Of a stretch of DNA of 64,000 nt, positions 1 to 9,418 are shown in pieces. Source of the DNA: an uncultured Sulfitobacter sp. (GTDB lineage: Bacteria > Pseudomonadota > Alphaproteobacteria > Rhodobacterales > Rhodobacteraceae); the NCBI RefSeq assembly GCF_947497275.1, contig NZ_CANMFS010000011.1, positions 1 through 64,000 of the forward strand, read 5' to 3'. The notes beneath the pieces are model-generated. The model searched no databases, was not told the origin of the DNA, and saw only the letters and a list, made by a program, of their open reading frames with translations. The first letter of the stretch is position 1. Each line of letters opens with the position of its first letter. The position numbers were made by a program, and so were the translations under genes.

Positions 1-596
1 TGCATCACTGCGCCGCCGGTGAAGGGGGTTCTAGGCCTAACACACATTTCCCGCAACACCTTTCTTCATAGAAAATGACCAAAGGGTCCATTTTTTACGA
101 TCAGGCGCGCCAGAAACTGGCAAAGCACCTTATTTTTATGATCCGTTCGGATTGGCGGTCAAAGCAATTTTTCTCACCGACCCCAAGATTTGCCCCGTTT
201 TCATCCGCTTTGCCGTCAAATGAGGCAGAAAATTTGCCTCTCGCCCCCCCCCTTTTCGCCTCCGACTGCGATTCTGGGCGAGTCGTTTGATGGAATCAGG
301 CGTCTGTTTTTCCAATCGGCGCGTTGTGCGTTTCCCGTACAGATGATTCCCCTGACTGGCAGATGTCCTAAGACCAGATCACCCCCGGCATTGAGCCCCC
401 GCATGGCTCCAGCCCTGTCAGTGGTCCGGGTTTCAGCGCCACCGCATCCAGCACGGGAAGATTTCGGTACGTTCCTGCAGGTATGCGCCGTCTATCTACC
501 CTTGCTCGGGTATGCTGTGGAACGCGATGCACAGACCTTGAACGGTACTCTCACGACGGACGCCCCCGGTTGCATGGCCGCCGTGCGTCCGACCCT
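1..596. other. Left-edge stretch without a recognisable gene
   Basis: Several short open frames cross this stretch on both strands, but none has a recognisable domain, a good ribosome binding site or plausible codon use. The segment around 120-250 is visibly AT-richer than the rest of the window, with runs such as ttattttt. This is compatible with a promoter or intergenic zone belonging to a gene left of the window. I see no tRNA-like T-loop and no clear terminator. The histidine kinase on the minus strand ends at 597, so this is its downstream flank. Confidence 0.4.
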
Positions 597-1955
597 TCAT
601 TCCCGCAATACGCCCGAATGAGGCGGCAATGTCAGGACCGCCATAAATCCCCGCGTCCCTTTTGGTCGCGGCGAATAGATTTGAAGCCTGCACCCCGACT
701 GGTCACACAGGTCCTGCACGATCGACAAGCCAAGGCCGAAACCATCGCCACCGAGTTCGTGACGGGTGAACCTCTGTTTGATCTGTCCCAGCGCACCGGC
801 GCTGAGCGGGGCGCAGTCGTTGGAGATTTCTACGCGCCCGACCCGACTGGCATCCACGATGACCGGCGTGCCCTCCGCTGCGTATTTTAGCGCATTATCG
901 AACAGGTTGTTCAGAATAATGCCGATCGCATCGGGATCGGCACGGCTCCGCCATTCTGCGGCGGGTTGCGCGATGACCAACCTGTCAGGCGACGGTGCGC
1001 GCGCGCGCAGTTCTTTCAAAAGCATGGCAATCACCGGTCGCATATCGGTCTCGGCCGCGTTTCGCCCCAGACCGGACTGCGCGCGTGCCATCTCCAGCAG
1101 CCGTTCGACCAACCGCACCAGGCGCTTCAGCCCCAATTCGATCTCGGCCGCGTCGCGGGTCATGGCCGGGTCTGGGAGTTTCGATTTCAGCCGCTGCACG
1201 TGCGCGAGGCAGATCGCAATGGGCGTACGCAACTCATGGGCCGCGTTGGTTGCGAATGCGCGCTCGGCCGCCAGCACTGCGTCGAGCCTGACCATCAGCG
1301 CATCGAGGGTGTCGATGGCGGGTTCGAATTCGGCAAAGGAGTTGCCGCGTTCGATGGGTGACAGGTCATGTTCGTTTCTGGCGGCGATGTCGGCGCTCAA
1401 ATCGGCGATCACCCTAACGGAACGGCGCACTGCGCGGTACGCGGCCCCCGCGAACAGCAGACCAAGCAGGGCAAAGCCCACAACCACGCCCGCCAGCACA
1501 TCGCGGATCGCCTCGTTGCGTTCGATCATCGGGGTCGCCACGATGACGGCCCTGCCGTCTTCGCCGCGCACGATCGCATAGCGGTGGTGCCGCGCGGTTG
1601 CCATGCCTGCGGCGATCCTTTCCGGGAACAACGCCGGATCCGCACCGCGCGCCTGTTTCACGATCCCGCCTGCTGCATCAACAAACCAGAACATCGTCCG
1701 TTCGTCCGGCTCGTACGTGTCCAGTTCGAAATCTAGCAATGTCGCATAGTCCGGGACCACTGCACCGCCGGCCGACGTCGTCCAGATGTTCAACAGCAGG
1801 TTCGCCTTGCTGGTCAGCGCCAGATCCTGCAACTCGTCATATTCCTCCCGGACAAGGGTGTAGACGATGAAAACGCCCAACAATACCACGATGGCTCCCG
1901 GCAGGATCAATGCGCCGGTCAGGCTCCGCAAAAGGCTGGCAGGGCGACGCGTCAT
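597..1955 (-). CDS. Two-component sensor histidine kinase
   Basis: This is a 452-residue membrane-bound histidine kinase that senses an envelope signal and phosphorylates the response regulator encoded just upstream. Two transmembrane segments (about residues 12-35 and 150-172) flank a periplasmic domain of ~115 residues. A HAMP-like linker follows, then the HisKA dimerisation motif with the phospho-accepting histidine in AHELRTPIA (about residue 240). The HATPase domain has an N-box (NNLFDNALKYA) and a G-box (GDGFGLGLSIV). Its ATG overlaps the regulator's stop (ATGA), so the two are translationally coupled. It is the last gene of an operon that also holds eptA, dgkA and a CDP-alcohol transferase, so the natural inference is a PmrB/BasS-like role in controlling lipid A modification. 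The activating signal cannot be read from the sequence. Confidence 0.9.
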   Translation of the reverse strand: MTRRPASLLRSLTGALILPGAIVVLLGVFIVYTLVREEYDELQDLALTSKANLLLNIWTTSAGGAVVPDYATLLDFELDTYEPDERTMFWFVDAAGGIVKQARGADPALFPERIAAGMATARHHRYAIVRGEDGRAVIVATPMIERNEAIRDVLAGVVVGFALLGLLFAGAAYRAVRRSVRVIADLSADIAARNEHDLSPIERGNSFAEFEPAIDTLDALMVRLDAVLAAERAFATNAAHELRTPIAICLAHVQRLKSKLPDPAMTRDAAEIELGLKRLVRLVERLLEMARAQSGLGRNAAETDMRPVIAMLLKELRARAPSPDRLVIAQPAAEWRSRADPDAIGIILNNLFDNALKYAAEGTPVIVDASRVGRVEISNDCAPLSAGALGQIKQRFTRHELGGDGFGLGLSIVQDLCDQSGCRLQIYSPRPKGTRGFMAVLTLPPHSGVLRE

Positions 1956-2608
1956 GGTTGCAGCATGTAGCCCATACCGCGATGCGTCACGATCAGATCC
2001 TTGCCGAGCTTCGCGCGCAACCTGCTGATGTGGGCTTCAAGCGCGTTGCTCTCGACTTCTTCACCGTACGCATAGATCGCCGCTTCGAGGCTTTCTTTCG
2101 GGACGACCTTGCACTTTCGGCGCAACAGCACCTCGAACACGCCCCACTCCTTTGCGGTCAGCCGGATCGTCTGTCCGCCCCGCGTCACGCTGTGCGCCGA
2201 CATAGACACGTCAAGATCACGGATCACGACTGATTGGCTTATCTCGTCCATGCTGCGGCGGCACACCGTGTGAATGCGCGCCGTCACCTCGTCGAGATCG
2301 AAAGGTTTGATCACATAGTCATCCGCCCCGCGATTGAGCCCGTCGATCCGGTCCGAAATCTTGTCACGGGCGGTCAGGATAATGATCGGGGTGCGGATAT
2401 TGGCGCTGCGCACATCGCTCAGAAACGACAACCCGTCGCCGTCCGGCAGGCGCAGATCCAGCAGAACGACATCATAGTCCAGCGCACGGATGGCACTTGC
2501 GGCCTCGTCGAGGGTGCCGAACCATTCGACGATGTTCAGATCGGCCTCAAGATGCTCTTTCAGCGGTCGGGCCAGCGCCGCTTCATCCTCGATCAGCAGA
2601 ATGCGCAT
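1952..2608 (-). CDS. OmpR/PhoB-family response regulator
   Basis: This 218-residue response regulator has an N-terminal receiver domain with acidic residues near the start (IEDEA), the phospho-acceptor Asp51 in VVLLDLRLPDGDG, and the conserved Thr and Lys further on (ILTARD, VIKPFDLDE). A C-terminal winged helix of OmpR/PhoB type follows (LTAKEWGVFEVLL... and a recognition helix around NALEAHISRLRAKL). It begins inside the end of the CDP-alcohol transferase gene (26-base overlap) and overlaps the histidine kinase start by 4 bases. By position it probably regulates its own operon. The 11-bp-period direct repeat upstream of eptA is the kind of site this family binds, but that link is inferred. 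Confidence 0.92.
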   Translation of the reverse strand: MRILLIEDEAALARPLKEHLEADLNIVEWFGTLDEAASAIRALDYDVVLLDLRLPDGDGLSFLSDVRSANIRTPIIILTARDKISDRIDGLNRGADDYVIKPFDLDEVTARIHTVCRRSMDEISQSVVIRDLDVSMSAHSVTRGGQTIRLTAKEWGVFEVLLRRKCKVVPKESLEAAIYAYGEEVESNALEAHISRLRAKLGKDLIVTHRGMGYMLQP

Positions 2609-3356
2609 GAATATCCCGCAAGGCTTTGGTGTGTTTGTGGTCGGACAGATATGAAAACGGCAGGGACAGCATGTAAAGACAATTTCCTACGATGAGTGTC
2701 GGCCATGGGTACAGCGTCAGGCAAACGACCAAACCCGCCATGGCCGACAAGACGAACGGCAGGCGCCTGCCTCCGATACGCACATGTTTGACCGAAATCG
2801 TTGCGAACGGGCTGATGGCCAGAAGCGACACGGCCATCACAAAGACGGCGCCCGCAAGCGGCAGGTCGATGCTGTGCCAGCCCGACAGGCGCACGAACAC
2901 CGGCATCAGCGCCAGACTGGCGAGTGCAGGCGCGGGCACCCCGGCGAAACAGGTGTTCTTGTTCTGCCCGCTCGCGGTTTCTTTGGCCGACACGTTGAAC
3001 CGCGCGAGGCGCAGCGCACAGCAGACGGCAAGCATGAGCACTGCCAGCCATCCGATGCTGTCACAAGCGCTGCCCCTATAGAGGCTGGTGTACAGAATGA
3101 TCCCCGGAACGATGCCGAAGTTGAAAAAATCCGCGAGGGAATCCAGTTCCGCGCCAAACGCGCTTTGCGCTCCGAGGTGACGCGCCAGCCTGCCATCGGC
3201 GGCATCCAGAACCACCGCGAGCAACACAAAGCACAAAGCCGCCTCGATGTTATGCGCAAGGGTCATCCGAAGGGCGGCCATGCCCGCACAGATTGCCAGG
3301 GCAGTGACGACACTCGGCGCCACGCGGCGCATCCGATTGCGGAATGGCTGGCTCAT
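2583..3356 (-). CDS. CDP-alcohol phosphatidyltransferase (phosphatidylserine synthase-like)
   Basis: This 257-residue polytopic membrane enzyme of the CDP-alcohol phosphatidyltransferase family transfers a phosphatidyl group from CDP-diacylglycerol to an alcohol. The family signature lies at about residues 51-75: DAADGRLAR, then G, D and D at the expected spacing (AFGAELDSLADFF). Several hydrophobic helices follow. The length and the internal RFN...FAGVPAPA stretch resemble type II phosphatidylserine synthase (PssA), the precursor step for phosphatidylethanolamine. It lies between dgkA and the two-component genes in an operon led by a phosphoethanolamine transferase that consumes phosphatidylethanolamine, so resupply of that lipid is a sensible role. 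Phosphatidylglycerophosphate or phosphatidylcholine synthase activity cannot be excluded by eye. Confidence 0.8.
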   Translation of the reverse strand: MSQPFRNRMRRVAPSVVTALAICAGMAALRMTLAHNIEAALCFVLLAVVLDAADGRLARHLGAQSAFGAELDSLADFFNFGIVPGIILYTSLYRGSACDSIGWLAVLMLAVCCALRLARFNVSAKETASGQNKNTCFAGVPAPALASLALMPVFVRLSGWHSIDLPLAGAVFVMAVSLLAISPFATISVKHVRIGGRRLPFVLSAMAGLVVCLTLYPWPTLIVGNCLYMLSLPFSYLSDHKHTKALRDIHAHSADRG

Positions 3357-3366
3357 CTGCGCCGCC

Positions 3367-3768
3367 TCATGTCGCCGCCATGGACCGGGCGATCACCGCA
3401 AGGATGAACACGCCGTTCGCGCACACCAGGCACATGGTCGCGAGCGACCCCAGGTCTTTTGCGTCACGGGCAAATTCGGCCCAGTGCGGCGCAAGGTGAT
3501 CGACGATGCACTCAATCGCGGTGTTCAGTGCCTCCACTGCAACGAGCAAGAGAAACATCACGGCGAGGATCGCAAATTCGACCATACCCGCACCGACCAC
3601 CGCAAAGACGCCCGCGCTGATCGCAAGGGCCAGCACGATGTGGCGAAAAGCGGTCTCACGCCATAACCGGCGCAAACCGCTCAGGGAATACCCGGTCGCT
3701 GCCAGAACATGTGCAACGCCGGTGATCCGCGCGGGCTTCGGGCGGGGCGGTTGGTTGTGATGTGTCAA
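3367..3768 (-). CDS. dgkA: Diacylglycerol kinase
   Basis: This is a small integral-membrane diacylglycerol kinase that phosphorylates diacylglycerol to phosphatidic acid with ATP. The family hallmark EALNTAIECIVD lies in the middle of three hydrophobic helices, with the acidic residues expected for metal binding. The chosen start is a TTG at 3768 (133 residues) whose TTGA overlaps the stop of the upstream eptA gene. A GGGAAAGG sequence sits seven bases before it. An upstream in-frame GTG at 3798 has no obvious ribosome binding site. Phosphoethanolamine transferases leave diacylglycerol as by-product, so a recycling kinase directly behind eptA makes biochemical sense. Confidence 0.88.
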   Translation of the reverse strand: MTHHNQPPRPKPARITGVAHVLAATGYSLSGLRRLWRETAFRHIVLALAISAGVFAVVGAGMVEFAILAVMFLLLVAVEALNTAIECIVDHLAPHWAEFARDAKDLGSLATMCLVCANGVFILAVIARSMAAT

Positions 3769-5429
3769 TTCAGTACCTTTCCCATAGCAGTCTTGCACGA
3801 CGCAAAGATATCCAGGGCGGCATCATGCTCAACCGTCTGTATATCAAGCATCCCGAGCAGCGAATGGAATAAATTGTCGTGCGACAGGGCTGCGTCCTTC
3901 TTGGCCGCGACACAATCCCGGTTGATCGCAAACCCGGTTTGATAGGCCTGCGACATCCACAGGATCATCGGTACTTTGGTCTGAACCTCAGGTGCCATGA
4001 AATAGGGCGATCCGTGCAGGTACAGCCCTCCTTCGCCGAGCGACTCGCCATGGTCGGAGATATAGAGCATGGCGGTGGAAAGCTCGGCGTGCGATTGCAG
4101 CACCGCGATGGTCTGCGCCAGAATCTCATCTGTATAAGCGATTGTGTTGTCGTAGGCGTTGACGATCTCGGCGGTCGCGCAATCCTTGAATTCCGCCGTC
4201 CGGCAGGCAGGCGCAAACCGCTCGAACGTCTGCGGATAGCGCAAATAATACGTCGGGCCGTGGCTGCCGATCTGGTGCAGGACCAGGACGGTATCCTCGG
4301 TTATCGTGCTTGCGTAGTCTTCCAGTGCCTGCATGAAGATGCCGTCCATGCATTCACCCGCTGCACAGAAGGTATCGTTGCGGGTGTTGGTGAAAGAGCG
4401 CGACGCGATGCGGTCCGCAAGGTTCTTATGACCGGTATTGTTGTCCCACCATTCGACATGCAGCCCCGCATGGCTCAGCACATCCAGAACATTCTCGTGC
4501 GATATGCCTTTTTCGTACGAGTATCCTCTGCGGGTGAATTTCGAGAACATGCAGGGCAAAGATGTCGCCGTCGCGGTCCCGCACGATGCCACATTGGCGA
4601 AACTGACAACCGGCAGGGCGGCAAGCCCTGGGTTTGTTTCTCGTGCATAGCCATTGAGGCTGAAGTTCTGCGCGCGGGCAGTTTCGCCAGCGACGACGAG
4701 GACCAGAAGCGGTTTGCCACGGTCCGGATGGGACGCCCCCTTGCGTGCATCCTCGCCAATCGATGCAACGGGTACATTCGCCGTGCGCGACATCATCCGG
4801 GCATAGCGGATCGCACCCACCAGCGGTGCACCGGGCTGAAAACTGCTCATCAAATCCTTGCGCTCGCGCAGGATCGACGCATACGATTTCAGATCCGCCA
4901 TCAGCAGACCCGCCGCCAGCGCGAGGCTTGCCGCGAACGCCACCACCGGCCCGACAACCGTTCGCAGCGCCCCGTGCCGCCGGATCCGCACGCATGCCAC
5001 CAACACGGCGGGCACAATACCCCAGAGAACCACATGGGACACGAAATCGAAGGTGATCAGATGTTTGGATTCCGTGACTGTTGTCACCATCGCATTCTGG
5101 ATCATATCGCGGTCGACGATCACACCAAGACGATCCATGTAATAGGACGTAACGGCGCTGAGAATCAGGATGAAGGCAAGAAAAGGCTTCACCGCCCAAG
5201 GGTAGGCAAAAAGACTGAAGGCCGCGAAGAGCAGAAGGAAAACCGCGAGGACATACCCCGCAAACGACAGCGGATGCCCCGCAAAGATTGCGACAGCCGT
5301 CGACCAGAAAGTGGCATTGTAAAAACAGAAGATGAAGAAGACCGAGAGACCGGTAAGCTGCGTGGGTGTCAGACTGACCGTGCCGCGAAACCGTGCAACA
5401 CCTGCGTGAATGGCGTGTGTGGGGATCAT
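3765..5429 (-). CDS. eptA: Lipid A phosphoethanolamine transferase
   Basis: This 554-residue inner-membrane enzyme moves phosphoethanolamine from phosphatidylethanolamine to lipid A (or another outer-membrane glycan). Such modification lowers surface charge and gives resistance to cationic peptides such as polymyxin. The N-terminal ~220 residues hold about five membrane helices. The periplasmic alkaline-phosphatase-like domain shows metal ligand Glu249 (VAGETARAQN), the nucleophile Thr285 (SCGTATATS), Asp459/His460 (YISDHGES) and His472. Paired cysteines that form the usual disulfides are present (SCGT...LPC, CAAGEC, CRTAEFKDC). It is the first gene of the operon with dgkA, a CDP-alcohol transferase and a two-component system. 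MCR/EptB/CptA-type substrates are alternatives. Confidence 0.9.
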   Translation of the reverse strand: MIPTHAIHAGVARFRGTVSLTPTQLTGLSVFFIFCFYNATFWSTAVAIFAGHPLSFAGYVLAVFLLLFAAFSLFAYPWAVKPFLAFILILSAVTSYYMDRLGVIVDRDMIQNAMVTTVTESKHLITFDFVSHVVLWGIVPAVLVACVRIRRHGALRTVVGPVVAFAASLALAAGLLMADLKSYASILRERKDLMSSFQPGAPLVGAIRYARMMSRTANVPVASIGEDARKGASHPDRGKPLLVLVVAGETARAQNFSLNGYARETNPGLAALPVVSFANVASCGTATATSLPCMFSKFTRRGYSYEKGISHENVLDVLSHAGLHVEWWDNNTGHKNLADRIASRSFTNTRNDTFCAAGECMDGIFMQALEDYASTITEDTVLVLHQIGSHGPTYYLRYPQTFERFAPACRTAEFKDCATAEIVNAYDNTIAYTDEILAQTIAVLQSHAELSTAMLYISDHGESLGEGGLYLHGSPYFMAPEVQTKVPMILWMSQAYQTGFAINRDCVAAKKDAALSHDNLFHSLLGMLDIQTVEHDAALDIFASCKTAMGKVLN

Positions 5430-5473
5430 AATTCGGAACCTGCGCTATTGCGTACAGTGCTCCTGACCACCTC

Positions 5474-5491
5474 AACCTGACGAAAACCTTA
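5474..5491 (-). promoter_or_regulatory. Direct repeat, candidate response-regulator box before eptA
   Basis: On the minus strand the sequence reads TAAGGTT-TTCG-TCAGGTT. These are two near-identical 7-mers with an 11-base period, about 45 bases upstream of the eptA start. Head-to-tail half sites one helical turn apart are the classic binding geometry of OmpR/PhoB/PmrA-type regulators. A weak -35-like TTGAGG follows directly, which would suit a class II activated promoter. The assignment to the regulator encoded at the end of this operon is inference. Confidence 0.45.
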
Positions 5492-5598
5492 CAGCCGCGC
5501 AGCCGCGACACCTGATCCTATGCTGACGCCATGGAACTGTTCGTTGCGGCCCGGTTGGTCGCGGCGCATCCCGACAGCCCGCCGCGACAAAGGGCAGT

Positions 5599-6522
5599 CT
5601 AACCCAGGGCTTCCCTGACTGCGATATCTGCCATTTCGACCACCGCCGTGCGCGTGGCCGCCACCGCGATGAACCGTCCGTTGTGACAGAACCGCGCCCC
5701 GGCGACCCCGCTTGCCGCTTCGAGTGCTTCATCGGTCAATCCGGCCCAGGCCGCAGGTAGATCCGCGCGATTGTCGAACGTGTCGTCGCCCGTGCGGATC
5801 GTGGTAAGCGCCCAGTCGGTGCCGCGCGGGTGGACCACGAACAGCAGGTGATCCGCGCCCATCGCTTCGACGGCCGCGCGAAATGGCATGCCCATCGGCA
5901 ACTCGAGAACACGCCCGTCACCGGCGGCCGCGACCGCCGTCTGGATCACGGAAAGCGCCCGGTGTTCCGCCGCCCGGTGCCTGACCTGCGCCTCGAAGAG
6001 CGCGCCGGCGATGGGCTGCGCGTCCCGGAATGCGCGGTCGTCGGCGAAAGTCTCGCGGACATCAAAGACGGGCCTGAGGCTCTCCAGCAGCACCGGAAGG
6101 GTCAGCCCTGCAAACAACGGCCCCGCCTCGGCGGCATTCACGGCCCCGTTGTCAAGCAAATCGATGGGCAAGACGAACCCGTCGTCCAACCCGTTGTGGA
6201 TCGCTTCAATGTCGTGCTCTGGCACGTCCATCGCAAGCAGGTAGTCGCGGCCATACTGCGCCCAGATCAAACCGAACGAGCTGTAGGGCCGGCCATCGGT
6301 CCGCAAGGGGTTGGGCCGCTGGTGGTGGTCGAAAATTTGCGCCGCCGCATTAAACCCGCCCCCGACATCGAAGATGATCCTGTCCGGGGCCGGTGCAGTC
6401 CAGCTTTTGTCCCGCGTGCGCACCAATTCGGCCAAGGGGAACAGACGCGCCAGAATGACAGAAGACAAAAGCTCATCCGCATGAAAACTGCCGGAATGGG
6501 TGACGAGATAGGCGATGGTCAT
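5599..6522 (-). CDS. MYG1/UPF0160 family DHH-like nuclease
   Basis: This 307-residue protein matches the MYG1 (UPF0160) family, whose studied eukaryotic members act as 3'-5' exoribonucleases. The N-terminus has the family motif THSGSFHADELLSSV, and a second metal-binding region is DVGG...FDHHQ (about residues 51-68), typical of the DHH-type phosphoesterase fold. A later stretch HNGLDDGFVLPIDLLDNG is also conserved. The bacterial substrate is not settled. The gene stands alone, with the eptA operon promoter region downstream and the complex I subunit gene upstream, so neighbours give no functional hint. Confidence 0.8.
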   Translation of the reverse strand: MTIAYLVTHSGSFHADELLSSVILARLFPLAELVRTRDKSWTAPAPDRIIFDVGGGFNAAAQIFDHHQRPNPLRTDGRPYSSFGLIWAQYGRDYLLAMDVPEHDIEAIHNGLDDGFVLPIDLLDNGAVNAAEAGPLFAGLTLPVLLESLRPVFDVRETFADDRAFRDAQPIAGALFEAQVRHRAAEHRALSVIQTAVAAAGDGRVLELPMGMPFRAAVEAMGADHLLFVVHPRGTDWALTTIRTGDDTFDNRADLPAAWAGLTDEALEAASGVAGARFCHNGRFIAVAATRTAVVEMADIAVREALG

Positions 6523-6725
6523 AGCGTGCGGGCTCCGCTGGGCGTTGACGATATCAGAACAGCGAACGGGCGCACGATCATGCCATTCTGACCTTCTCCC
6601 GCGTCATCTACCGCACCAGACCGGTACGGAGACGTGCAAAACGACTGCATTGAACCCTTTCGAAAAGGTATTTCACTCGATCTCTTCAACTCCGCGAACA
6701 CTCTGGCTCAATCCAATAGGACCGA

Positions 6726-7037
6726 CTAGTGCGTCCACGCCCCCCGACGGCCGGTCGCGAAATTCTCGCCATAGCCTCCTGCCCGGATATTGGGCTTACG
6801 GCGGTTCGGATCCTGCACCTGCACGTCAATATCGTGCTCCTTGGCATACTCGACCGCCTCTTCGCGGGTGTCGAACTGCAATCTAACCTGACTTTGCGTA
6901 TCCGTTGAAGAGGTCCAGCCCATCAACGGATCGACCTCACGTGCCTCGGCGGGCGCGAACTCGAGAATCCATCTATGGGTTTTTGCCGTACCGGAGGACA
7001 TGGCGGTTCGGGCTGGCTGGTAGATTCTGGCGCGCAT
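6726..7037 (-). CDS. Complex I NDUFS4-like accessory subunit
   Basis: This protein of about 103 residues contains the ETC complex I subunit conserved region found in the mitochondrial 18-kDa subunit NDUFS4 and in alphaproteobacterial NADH:quinone oxidoreductase. Key features are the start [13 protein letters not shown], the central WILEF...DPLMGW and the tail YGENF. It is a peripheral subunit that stabilises the NADH-oxidising module. The start at 7037 is chosen because conservation begins at MRARIYQPA, although the frame stays open to 7094. It lies apart from any nuo operon, as is usual in this group, and is divergent from uvrB. Confidence 0.85.
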   Translation of the reverse strand: MRARIYQPARTAMSSGTAKTHRWILEFAPAEAREVDPLMGWTSSTDTQSQVRLQFDTREEAVEYAKEHDIDVQVQDPNRRKPNIRAGGYGENFATGRRGAWTH

Positions 7038-7204
7038 CGGACACTCTCCGTCAGTTGATGCACCGGATATGGCACGCGGGTGCCACACGATCAAGAGCGC
7101 GACTGCGGGCCCACCTGACAGTTTCTGTCAGCACATACCACACAGCCCTTGAACGCGGCCCCAAAGATGACACCTATAGCGGACGCCTGAGAGAAAGTCC
7201 TGCC

Positions 7205-9409
7205 ATGCCCTACGCCCACTCCGACAGAAGCGAAGCGACCACCGTTCTGGCCAACCCTGCTCCCGACGTGCGCAACCGTCCCAAGCTGGAAGGCGGCAAG
7301 CGGTTCCGCCTCGCGACGGAGTTCGAGCCGGCGGGCGATCAACCGATGGCGATCAAGGAACTGTCCGAGGGTGTGGATGCAGGCGAGCGCGATCAGGTGC
7401 TGCTGGGGGCGACGGGCACGGGCAAGACATTCACCATGGCCAAGGTGATCGAAGAAACACAACGCCCCGCGATCATCCTCGCCCCGAACAAGACGCTGGC
7501 CGCACAACTGTACGGTGAGTTCAAGGGGTTCTTTCCGGACAACGCGGTCGAGTATTTCGTCAGCTACTATGATTACTACCAGCCTGAAGCCTATGTCGCG
7601 CGCTCGGATACCTTCATCGAGAAGGAAAGCCAGATCAACGAACAGATCGACCGGATGCGCCACTCCGCCACCCGCGCGCTGTTGGAGCGCGACGACGTGA
7701 TCATCGTCGCGTCCGTGTCGTGCATCTACGGCATCGGCTCGGTCGAGACCTACGGCGCGATGACGCAGGATCTCAAGGTCGGACAATCCTACGACCAGCG
7801 GCAGGTGATCGCGGATCTGGTGGCACAGGCATACCGGCGCAACGACGCGTCGTTCCAGCGCGGCGCATTCCGGGTGCGCGGCGACAGCCTCGAGATCTTT
7901 CCCGCGCACCTCGATGACCGGGCCTGGAAGCTGTCGTTCTTCGGGGAAGAGCTTGAGGCGATCACCGAATTCGATCCACTGACCGGCGAGAAAACCGGCA
8001 CGATGGAACAGATCCGCATCTACGCCAACAGCCACTATGTGACGCCGAAGCCCACGATGAATCAGGCGATCATCGGCATCAAGAAAGAGCTGCGCCAGCG
8101 GCTCGACCAGCTTGTCGGCGACGGCAAACTGCTGGAAGCGCAGCGACTGGAACAGCGCACGAACTTTGATCTGGAGATGCTGGAGGCCACCGGCGTGTGC
8201 AACGGGATCGAGAACTACTCGCGCTATCTGACGGGCCGCGCACCCGGTGAGCCGCCCCCCACCCTGTTCGAGTTCATTCCCGACACTGCAATCGTCTTTG
8301 CCGATGAATCCCACGTCAGCGTGCCGCAGATCGGCGGTATGTACAAAGGTGACTTCCGGCGCAAGATGACGCTGGCCGAACACGGCTTCCGCCTGCCGTC
8401 GTGCATGGACAACCGTCCGCTGAAGTTCGAGGAATGGGATGCCATGCGCCCGCAATCGGTGTTTGTATCCGCCACCCCCGCCGCGTGGGAGCTGGAACAG
8501 GCGGGCGGCGTCTTTACCGAACAGATCATTCGACCAACAGGCCTGATCGACCCCAGGATCGAGATCCGCCCCGTCGAGATGCAGGTCGACGATCTGCTGG
8601 ACGAGGTGCGCCGCGTGGCCGCCGACGGCTACCGCACGCTGTGTACCACTTTGACCAAGCGGATGGCCGAGGATCTGACCGAGTACATGCACGAACAGGG
8701 CATTCGCGTGCGCTACATGCACTCTGACATCGACACGATCGAGCGGATCGAGATCCTGCGCGATCTGCGCTTGGGGGCCTTCGACGTGCTGATCGGGATC
8801 AACCTTCTGCGCGAGGGTCTGGATATTCCCGAATGCGGGCTGGTGGCGATTCTGGACGCGGACAAGGAAGGTTTCCTGCGCTCGGAAACGTCGCTGATCC
8901 AGACCATCGGACGGGCCGCGCGCAACGCCGACGGGCGCGTCATAATGTACGCCGACCGCATCACCGGCTCGATGGAGCGGGCGATGGGCGAGACCGAGAG
9001 GCGCCGCGCCAAGCAGGTTGCTTATAACGAAGAGCACGGCATCACACCGACGACAGTCAAGAAGAACGTAGAGGACATCCTCGCCGGGCTCTACAAGGGC
9101 GATACCGATCAAAACCGTGTGACAGCAAAAGTCGACAATCCGCTGGCGGGCGGCAATCTGCAGGCCGTGCTCGACGGGTTGCGCACCGACATGCGAAAGG
9201 CCGCCGAAAACCTCGAATTCGAAGAGGCCGCGCGCCTGCGTGATGAGGTCAAGCGGCTGGAGACTGTCGATCTGGCGGTTGCCGATGATCCGATGGCACG
9301 CCAGTACGCGGTGGAAAAGGCCGTGGACGACGCGCACAAGGCGTCCGGGCGCAGCACCATGGGACGCGGCGGGATGCGCGGCGGAGTCAAACGCCGCAAA
9401 GGCCGCTAA
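7205..9409 (+). CDS. uvrB: UvrABC system protein B
   Basis: This 734-residue damage-verifying helicase subunit of nucleotide excision repair is loaded onto DNA by UvrA and recruits the UvrC nuclease. It shows the Walker A motif GATGTGKT, the beta-hairpin that inserts at lesions ([11 protein letters not shown]), helicase motifs ([38 protein letters not shown]) and a C-terminal UVR motif ([17 protein letters not shown]) that contacts UvrC. It is somewhat longer than the usual ~670 residues because of N- and C-terminal extensions, the latter ending in a basic Gly/Arg/Lys tail. The ATG at 7205 is chosen over the open frame back to 6905, which overlaps the divergent complex I gene. Confidence 0.97.
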   Translation: MPYAHSDRSEATTVLANPAPDVRNRPKLEGGKRFRLATEFEPAGDQPMAIKELSEGVDAGERDQVLLGATGTGKTFTMAKVIEETQRPAIILAPNKTLAAQLYGEFKGFFPDNAVEYFVSYYDYYQPEAYVARSDTFIEKESQINEQIDRMRHSATRALLERDDVIIVASVSCIYGIGSVETYGAMTQDLKVGQSYDQRQVIADLVAQAYRRNDASFQRGAFRVRGDSLEIFPAHLDDRAWKLSFFGEELEAITEFDPLTGEKTGTMEQIRIYANSHYVTPKPTMNQAIIGIKKELRQRLDQLVGDGKLLEAQRLEQRTNFDLEMLEATGVCNGIENYSRYLTGRAPGEPPPTLFEFIPDTAIVFADESHVSVPQIGGMYKGDFRRKMTLAEHGFRLPSCMDNRPLKFEEWDAMRPQSVFVSATPAAWELEQAGGVFTEQIIRPTGLIDPRIEIRPVEMQVDDLLDEVRRVAADGYRTLCTTLTKRMAEDLTEYMHEQGIRVRYMHSDIDTIERIEILRDLRLGAFDVLIGINLLREGLDIPECGLVAILDADKEGFLRSETSLIQTIGRAARNADGRVIMYADRITGSMERAMGETERRRAKQVAYNEEHGITPTTVKKNVEDILAGLYKGDTDQNRVTAKVDNPLAGGNLQAVLDGLRTDMRKAAENLEFEEAARLRDEVKRLETVDLAVADDPMARQYAVEKAVDDAHKASGRSTMGRGGMRGGVKRRKGR

Positions 9410-9418
9410 ACCGGCACG

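Noticed and set aside
671..720. A T-loop-like sequence (gatttgaa) that might mark a tRNA
   Set aside because: It lies inside the histidine kinase coding sequence, and no acceptor or anticodon stems can be folded around it.
6523..6725. The gap between the MYG1-type gene and the complex I gene, as a possible tRNA site
   Set aside because: I found no TTCGAAT/TTCAAAT-type T-loop or complementary acceptor arms.
7091..9337. A 748-codon open frame on the minus strand across uvrB
   Set aside because: It is the antisense shadow of uvrB in a high-GC genome; its translation has no domain and the uvrB motifs on the other strand are unambiguous.
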